DNA from: Mangifera indica
Lineage: Eukaryota > Streptophyta > Magnoliopsida > Sapindales > Anacardiaceae
Assembly: GCF_011075055.1 (NCBI RefSeq)
Contig: NC_058137.1
Span: 8,727,463 to 8,791,462 of the forward strand
Length of the DNA stretch: 64,000 nucleotides
Direction: 5' to 3'
The translations under genes were made by a program, and so were the position numbers. Below are positions 58,620 through 64,000 of the stretch, one piece after another. The notes beneath the pieces are model-generated. The model had not been told where the DNA came from, did not search any database, and saw nothing but the letters and a program-made list of their open reading frames with translations. Numbering within the stretch: position 1 is the first letter of the stretch; every line of letters starts with the position of its first letter.

Positions 58620-58835
58620 ATGGGCCGGGCCGACTCCAGCACGGCCCGTTGGGCTAATGGGCCGGGCCGGGCTTGAGGCCCAAACAGTAATGGGCCTTCG
58701 GGCCGGGCCGGCCCTTTGAAATATAAAGGCCCAAAGCCCGGCCCATGTACTAATGGGCTTTAAACGGGCCGGGCCGGGCCTCAATAAATGGGCCGGGCCG
58801 GGCCTCAGTAAACGGGCCGGGCCGGGCCTTATTAA
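58620..58835. repeat. hAT left subterminal GGGCCGGGCC repeats
   Basis: About eight copies of GGCCGGGCC or close variants (for example GGGCCGGGCCGGCCC near 58700, AACGGGCCGGGCCGGGCC near 58765 and 58811) within ~215 bp. The unit is nearly self-complementary. In hAT elements subterminal repeats are the usual transposase-binding sites; that role is inferred here. Confidence 0.8.
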
Positions 58836-58919
58836 ATATTTTTAAAAAAAGTTTTAATTAAAATTTTTAAACACAAATTATTTTTCAATTATTAAAATCG
58901 AGGACAGTACCCCGAATAT

Positions 58920-58925
58920 TTTATT
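58920..58925 (-). terminator. Possible polyadenylation signal of the hAT transposase
   Basis: AATAAA on the minus strand, about 145 bases after the transposase stop. Plausible but not unique in this AT-rich stretch. Confidence 0.3.
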
Positions 58926-59068
58926 TATAATCCTCACTTATGGCGGAGGAATACCGTGGTTACATGATAAAAAATATTATAAATTGTTAATAAAATACAA
59001 ATAAATTAATTTACATATTGTATAAATTACAAAACATAAATAAAATTTATCTACTATATAATATTTAT

Positions 59069-61201
59069 CTATTCATCTTCTACATCCAAATCTTTGAATT
59101 CTTCAAAGACATCTTCTGTCACACGATTCTGTAATTTAAAATCAGCTTTGATCCAATCTTTCATGCACATTATCGCTTCGACCATATTTGGATGTAAATT
59201 GGATCGTCTATCATCCAGCACACATCCCCCTGCACTAAAAGCGGATTCCGATGCTACAGTTGACACCGGAGGTGTTAGTAGATCTCGAGCCATGGCTGCA
59301 AGCACAGGAAAGGTTTCTGCCTTGTCTTTCCACCATGCCAAAACATCTAGTTTTTCAGCATTATATCTTTGAATAATTTCAGGATAATGGTCAATATTTA
59401 TATAATTGTAAAATTGACTATAATTTGTACTTTGACTAACAGTTTGTTTACCTTTGCGCAATAAAGACCATATGCGTGACTTTTTTTTACCTGAACTACC
59501 AGAGCTTACCTCTGGTGCAGAACTTTGTCCAGTTTTTCCATATTTTTGTTCATAAATACTATACATATCAAATAAAAATTCTTGAACATATTCAACAGAA
59601 TTTACATTGCTATTAATTGACAAATTTTCATTAATAACATCAAATAAATTTTGTAATCCATTAGTTTTTGCCCTAGGATCTAAAATAGTAACTGCAGAAT
59701 AAAGTAAAAGAATTTCACTCCAATATTTTTTAAATTTTTGTTCCATTTGCATACATATATTTTGAAAAGCATTATGAGAGTGACGATACCTATGTTCTTT
59801 AAATATATCACTTATTTCTACCATATTATATATTATAGAACAAGTTGTCGGATAATACACACCTGAGCAATGATCTGTGGCTGTTTTCAATGGCTCTAAC
59901 AAGTTCATTAAAGCCATAGCTATTTCCCAATCTTGATCTGTCAAAAAAATAGGATCTTGCGAATCCATTGGTTGGGTATTGAAGTATCGTGTTATAGGAA
60001 CTTCATACCCTTCGCATGCTTTCAACATGAGATATGTTGAATTCCACCTAGTGCTAATATCTATTTTTAATTTTTTCCTTCTTAACCCCATTGATTTACA
60101 TAATTGATGATATGCTTGTACCCATGATGGGGATGATGAAATATATGCAATGGCATGTCTAATTACTTCTAAATGTTTTTTTGCCAAACTCAAGCCATCT
60201 TGAGCGATTAAATTAATAATATGACATGCACACCTAACATGAAATAATTTTCCATTAAATGGAGGAGATAAATGATTATGCATATATTCAATAACTTTAT
60301 TATTATTTTTAGCATTATCTAAAGTAATTGAAAAAATAGAATTATTAATTTTATATTCATCAAAAATATTTGCTAATGAACGATAAATTGCAAGACCATT
60401 ATGTGGATATTCTAAATTTCTAAATGCAATAACTTTTTTGCATAATTGCCAATCAGAATTAATATAATGAGCAGTTGCACAAAGATACCCTATACGTTGA
60501 TTTGTAGCAGTCCATAAATCAGAAGTTATTGAAATAACACCATTAAAATTACTTAATTCTCCAATAATTTTTATTTTCATTAGTTCATAATTTCTCAATA
60601 TATCTGACCTAAGAGTTGACCTAGGAATTCTTCTAAATGCTGGTTGAATACTATTTTGTATCATCCATTCTAAAATTTCATCTTCTGCATAACTAAAAGG
60701 TTGATCAGAAGCAACGACATACCTGGCCATGTAATCTCGAACCTTCATTTGATCGTACGTAAAAGTTGACATTTCTCCCATATGTCCAGAACCGCTCGGA
60801 CCTCCTGCTGAAGTGGCACCTGGACCAACAGATCGCGATCTAGTGAATGCAATTTGTTTTTGTCCTCTAAGTTCATGTGGAATTTTTTTACAGTAATCAG
60901 TAACATGTCGGCGAAGATGTCCCGTCCCACTTGTACTTGCACATGTTAAACAAGAATCGCAATGTTTGCATACTGCTCGACGAATTAATTTCCCCTCTAT
61001 TGTTTCCTCTATTCTATCAAAGTGTTCCCATACCATTGACGTTTGTTTTCTTTTTCTCTCTGTCGAACAATGCGAACCTGTACCCGTACCACTTTCACCT
61101 GTTGGTGCTCTACCTATCCCACCTTGTGCATCATCAATAATATCATCAGCGCCAGCATGATAATATTCAAATGGATTGAATTCATTTGACATTGGATCCA
61201 T
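59069..61201 (-). CDS. hAT superfamily transposase with BED zinc finger, 710 aa
   Basis: Cuts and pastes the surrounding element in the nucleus. A BED zinc finger lies at residues ~55-104 (MVWEHFDRIEE, then CKHC at 78-81, HLRRH at 95-99). The RNase H-like core has TSDLWTATNQR (Asp 228), ITLDNAKNN (Asp 295) and the hAT CxxH motif CACH at 324-327, then STRWNSTYLML (383-393). The C-terminal dimerisation region (about 605-690) contains YPEIIQRYNAEKLDVLAWWK and PPVSTVASESAFSAGG, whose Glu 652 is a candidate for the third catalytic acid. The acidic tail reads EEFKDLDVEDE. The length is normal for plant hAT proteins. A Ser/Thr/Gly-rich leader (1-54) and a Ser-rich loop (555-575) are likely disordered. 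No stop, frameshift or lost key residue is seen. The start MDPMSNEFNP is the first ATG downstream of the TATA box. A host-domesticated gene is unlikely because TIRs and target duplication are intact. Confidence 0.95.
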   Translation of the reverse strand: MDPMSNEFNPFEYYHAGADDIIDDAQGGIGRAPTGESGTGTGSHCSTERKRKQTSMVWEHFDRIEETIEGKLIRRAVCKHCDSCLTCASTSGTGHLRRHVTDYCKKIPHELRGQKQIAFTRSRSVGPGATSAGGPSGSGHMGEMSTFTYDQMKVRDYMARYVVASDQPFSYAEDEILEWMIQNSIQPAFRRIPRSTLRSDILRNYELMKIKIIGELSNFNGVISITSDLWTATNQRIGYLCATAHYINSDWQLCKKVIAFRNLEYPHNGLAIYRSLANIFDEYKINNSIFSITLDNAKNNNKVIEYMHNHLSPPFNGKLFHVRCACHIINLIAQDGLSLAKKHLEVIRHAIAYISSSPSWVQAYHQLCKSMGLRRKKLKIDISTRWNSTYLMLKACEGYEVPITRYFNTQPMDSQDPIFLTDQDWEIAMALMNLLEPLKTATDHCSGVYYPTTCSIIYNMVEISDIFKEHRYRHSHNAFQNICMQMEQKFKKYWSEILLLYSAVTILDPRAKTNGLQNLFDVINENLSINSNVNSVEYVQEFLFDMYSIYEQKYGKTGQSSAPEVSSGSSGKKKSRIWSLLRKGKQTVSQSTNYSQFYNYINIDHYPEIIQRYNAEKLDVLAWWKDKAETFPVLAAMARDLLTPPVSTVASESAFSAGGCVLDDRRSNLHPNMVEAIMCMKDWIKADFKLQNRVTEDVFEEFKDLDVEDE

Positions 61202-61370
61202 TTGTAATATATTGTAATGATAAAATTAAAATAAAATGAAATTAAAAATATAATAAATAGTTGAGATTGAGAGTTTGAGAGATTGGGAGTTTGAGAGATT
61301 GAGAGTTTGAGAAATTTGTAATTGTAATTGAAAATGAAAATGAAAAATTGAATAGGTTTTTATAGGAAAA
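61202..61370 (-). promoter_or_regulatory. hAT transposase promoter and 5' UTR
   Basis: A TATA box TATAAAAA on the minus strand at 61364-61357, ~155 bases upstream of the ATG. Between them lies a stretch of short repeats of CTCTCAATCTCTCAAACTCC (61261-61312), an AC/CT-rich leader with no upstream ATG. Confidence 0.6.
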
Positions 61371-61404
61371 AATCAATTAATTAAAAAAAAAATTAAAACA
61401 AAGT

Positions 61405-61440
61405 TTGGCAACGGCTACTGGCGCCAGTAGCCGTTGCCAA
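61405..61440. repeat. Perfect 36-bp palindrome upstream of the transposase promoter
   Basis: The half-site TTGGCAACGGCTACTGGC is followed without spacer by its exact complement GCCAGTAGCCGTTGCCAA. It lies about 40 bases upstream of the transposase TATA box. It could form a cruciform or bind a dimeric protein; function unknown. Confidence 0.9.
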
Positions 61441-61640
61441 CGGCTTCTGCCTCTGCCTTGTGGCAGAAGCTAGCCAACGGCTTCTGCCTGGCAGAAGCCG
61501 TTCTGCCAGGCAGAAGCGTTCTGCCTGGGCTTCTGCCTGGGAGAAGCTTGCTTCTGCCAGGCAGAATTAGCTTCTGCCATTTGGCAGAAGCAGCTTCTGC
61601 CACCAGGCAGAATTAGCTTCTGCCACCAGGCAGAAGAAAA
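61441..61640. repeat. Hairpin array of GCTTCTGCC / GGCAGAAGC units
   Basis: About fourteen occurrences of CTTCTGCC or its complement GGCAGAAG in 200 bp, arranged as successive short inverted repeats (for example CTTCTGCCTGGCAGAAG and TTCTGCCACCAGGCAGAA). GC-rich in AT-rich DNA. It lies between the palindrome and the right subterminal GGGCCGGGCC block. Open frames of 60-62 residues on both strands here are repeat artefacts. Confidence 0.9.
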
Positions 61641-61672
61641 AATTAAAAAAAATTATATATATATGTGAACAG

Positions 61673-61840
61673 TGCCGGGCTGGGCCGGGCCAGCCCATGA
61701 GTTTAATATTAAGGCCCAAGGCCCGGCCCGATAAGCCCATGGGCCCGGCCCGGCACGCTACAGTACCGGGCCGGGCTTTGTCGTGCCCGGGCTTTTTTTC
61801 GTGCTTCGGGCCGGGCCTCCATTCGACCCGGCCCAATTGA
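61673..61840. repeat. hAT right subterminal GGCCCGGCCC repeats
   Basis: Several copies of GGCCCGGCCC / GGGCCGGGCC (for example GCCGGGCTGGGCCGGGCC at 61674, GGCCCGGCCC at 61718 and 61743, GGGCCGGGC at 61768 and 61810). They mirror the left end and stop just before the TIR. Confidence 0.8.
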
Positions 61841-61856
61841 CGTGTCTACTCATTGT

Positions 61857-62335
61857 GCATCTCACTAAGCTAATGCACGAGTTTTCGCTTTATGATGAAC
61901 AAACATTCATCATCTTCTTGACTTGAACATTAACTAACATTGTTACCTTCTCCTTATATATGGTCATTCCTTCTCTAATCTCATCGTTCATCCTAAGACA
62001 CCATGAATAGGCATTCGTCCTATATTGAATGACCATTTAACCCAAAACCCTAGAACAACTATGCATTGTGTGAATGATAAATTCTCTTCTTCCTAAGAGA
62101 TGAACGAGCATCTATACAAACATTAACAGTTGTTCATTGGAGCTTGGAAATTGTGATCCTACTGGTTTCTACATTTTTTGGCCTAACTTTCACAATATTA
62201 TCAACCACAAATGCATACAATAAGTCTCTAGCACCTTATCATCATCATTACCCTTACTATGTCTAGTATTTGCATAGATAATTTCTAATCATCTTCTAAT
62301 TCATCTTATTCCACCACACAAATATATATAGAACT
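61857..62335 (-). repeat. Gypsy element F 5' LTR, part after the hAT insertion
   Basis: Continuation of the sequence broken at 58608 (CTCATTGT repeated). No coding. The right edge is placed near 62.33 kb only because the character of the sequence changes there to plain AT-rich DNA; no terminal CA pair or duplication was confirmed. Confidence 0.35.
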
Positions 62336-64000
62336 TTTGTTTTTTGTTTTTCCAGATTAAGTATAAGGATAATATTTCTTACATAAATTTTTTAATTGAC
62401 GCGTTTTAAGATGATTAGATGATTTCAAATTAAAAGTAAATTAAAAGAGATTACATAACAAACATCCAAGGTTTCCATATCTGTTTATATTATACAAAAA
62501 ATTTATATATATCTTATTTTAAAATGACTGTATTTTTAATGTTTAATTTGAAATAAGGTTTTATATATCTAATCATTGAATTACAATTACAACCACTAAA
62601 ATTAATTAAATTTTGAGGCTAAAAAGAGGATGTAGCTAAACACGATTAGAAGATAAGGTAATTAATTTGATAAAAGAGTAAATTATGGGCAACATAGAAA
62701 AGGCAAGTGTGAAAGAATGTACCATTTATAAAATAAACTTTGCTTGTTTATTCTAAAATAATATAGATAAATGTGTCTAATGATTTTTTTTGGGAAGTAA
62801 TGCGTCAATCAAATTCAAAATGGGACATTGAATTTGATAGATAACTAATTAAGATTAAATAATGGAAAAAAGTAAAGAAAAGGTTGGTGGCTCTTTATAA
62901 ACTTCCATAATTGCCAGTAAGTTGTAAAGTATGTTTATAGAGAAAAAGGAGGAAATTAAAGTTGTATGTTTATAATATACTTAGTAAAATCTTTTAAAGT
63001 TTTCTTCCTTTAATCAAACACTCTTTTAAAGTACAAAGCCACTAGCTTAAGAATAGCCAACTACTTTGTTTTCATCCCCCTACAATTATTGTTCTACTTT
63101 GGTGTTTGTTTGTTTTTATATAATCTTTTGGAGAGAAAGAAATAGTTTCAGAATGCAAGGTAGTTCTCCACTTTTACCACCTTCTGCACAATTAAAACTT
63201 TGAGATGCTTGCCCTCTCGTGTCAAGATCTTAGTAGAAAGGAGATTAAGGTTTTGATGGGTTATTATATAAATTATATAAATTAACACTTTTTTTCCACC
63301 TATTAAATGACTAAATCACATTTTTTTATCTAAAACTTAACTTTGTTAACAGAAAATCTATAATAACACAGTAAGTGTTCTATTATACATTACTCTTGAT
63401 GTTTTGACTTTTATTATAAATAATTTAACAATTCAGCTAAAATACCCTTTATGTATACTATATTTACCACATTTACTCACGGATTTACAATTTGAACAAG
63501 TGTATTAACTAATATATCTTAAATAATTTGAGTAAAATTATGATTTTAACCTTTAGTATACAAAAAAAAAAAAAAAAAATTCAACATGGATTCAACAATT
63601 TTGTAGAGAAGAAATCCAACATTTTTAATTGAAGCTTGCATCAATAGAAAGATCTAAATTTACTTTGGAGATAGTGATTCTTTAAAATGATGAAAAAATA
63701 TATTAATGATATGTTGTATGAGTTTGAGAGTTTCAATGCATGGATAACTCAATTACGGACGTGAACTTGCAAACTTGAGAATTTTATTGATTATGTGAAG
63801 ATATTTGTAGGGAATAGTCATGGCAGTACTAACGAAGAAATAAGGCTGATGTAAAATATTTTAAGAGAGTTATAATCAAGGTAACTATTTTTCAACGATA
63901 AGCAAGAAATAAAGTTAGCCCCTCTCGTTCCTTCTACTGAGTATGACATTTGTTTCATGACAAATCTTACAACTTAAAACATTTACACATAAACATGTTT
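62336..64000. other. Intergenic AT-rich DNA
   Basis: No gene recognised to the end of the window. Poly-A run of 18 at about 63563-63580. Confidence 0.45.

Larger units (their letters stand above)
58609..61848 (-). mobile_element. Complete hAT transposon, 3240 bp, intact transposase
   Basis: Ends TAGAGACGTCAATGGGCC and, in complement, TAGACACGTCAATTGGGCC: imperfect terminal inverted repeats of about 20 bp. CTCATTGT at 58601-58608 and 61849-61856 is a perfect 8-bp target duplication, the hAT hallmark. One unbroken 710-aa transposase frame is on the minus strand. Subterminal blocks rich in GGGCCGGGCC occur at both ends. Every part needed for an autonomous element is visible, and nothing disabling is seen. 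It sits inside the LTR of Gypsy element F, so it is younger than that element. Confidence 0.95.

Noticed and set aside
59094..59372. 92-residue plus-strand frame
   Set aside because: Shadow of the hAT transposase on the opposite strand.
61405..61640. Possible CRISPR-like array because of regularly repeated short motif
   Set aside because: Units occur in both orientations with variable spacing and no unique spacers, inside a eukaryotic transposon.
61415..61836. Open frames on both strands with LPGR repeats
   Set aside because: Translations of the GCTTCTGCC hairpin array and GGGCCGGGCC repeats in the hAT end; not genes.

Overview
The window looks like AT-rich intergenic chromosome from a flowering plant, most likely a eudicot. 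The evidence is one spliced gene of plant type (a trehalose-6-phosphate phosphatase with twelve coding exons), long stretches of decayed Ty1/Copia and Ty3/Gypsy retrotransposons, Mutator and hAT DNA transposons with textbook target-site duplications, and many microsatellites. I saw no bacterial features, CRISPR array or rRNA genes, and I recognised no tRNA genes.

Layout. 1-171: the acidic C-terminal tail of an unidentified reading frame cut by the window edge. 3.46-6.49 kb: a decayed Copia pol (minus strand). 8.0-9.13 kb: a decayed Gypsy gag/protease/RT fragment (minus). 13.0-17.65 kb: diverged tandem repeats, ending in a tandemly duplicated pair of LTR pieces that face each other. 17.65-28.81 kb: a long nested stack. 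Copia element B (minus; extra 3' open-frame remnants, RT/RNase H, gag, PBS and 5' LTR) was interrupted by Copia element C (plus, 22207-27844, near-matching 5-bp target duplication). The 5' LTR of C was itself interrupted by a 910-bp foldback Mutator-like element with a perfect 9-bp target duplication. 29.28-35.72 kb: Copia element D (plus), with both LTRs, a duplicated gag zinc-knuckle region and no recognisable RT/RNase H. 35.72-37.05 kb: Copia fragment E (minus), cut exactly at the D LTR end.

37-45.5 kb: lower-repeat DNA containing two related ~930-bp Mutator-like elements (38229-39178 and 42602-43519) and a 943-bp non-autonomous hAT-like element (43827-44769). 45.5-48.35 kb: the only apparently functional cellular gene, a trehalose-6-phosphate phosphatase, 377 codons plus stop, with an intron after the fourth coding base and a GC-AG intron near its 3' end. 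49.65-50.08 kb: a pseudogene fragment of a plant coiled-coil protein.

53.1-62.3 kb: a second nested stack. Its base is a Gypsy element F on the minus strand (gag, leader, PBS and 5' LTR). It holds a 2.74-kb solo LTR (54412-57151) between gag and leader, and a complete 3240-bp hAT transposon (58609-61848) within its LTR. The hAT element has a perfect 8-bp target duplication, matching TIRs and an unbroken 710-aa BED-finger transposase, so it is the best candidate here for a recently active or still competent mobile element. A perfect 36-bp palindrome and an array of GCTTCTGCC/GGCAGAAGC hairpins lie directly upstream of its transposase TATA box, between GGGCCGGGCC-rich subterminal blocks. This unusual architecture is the most interesting structure in the window.
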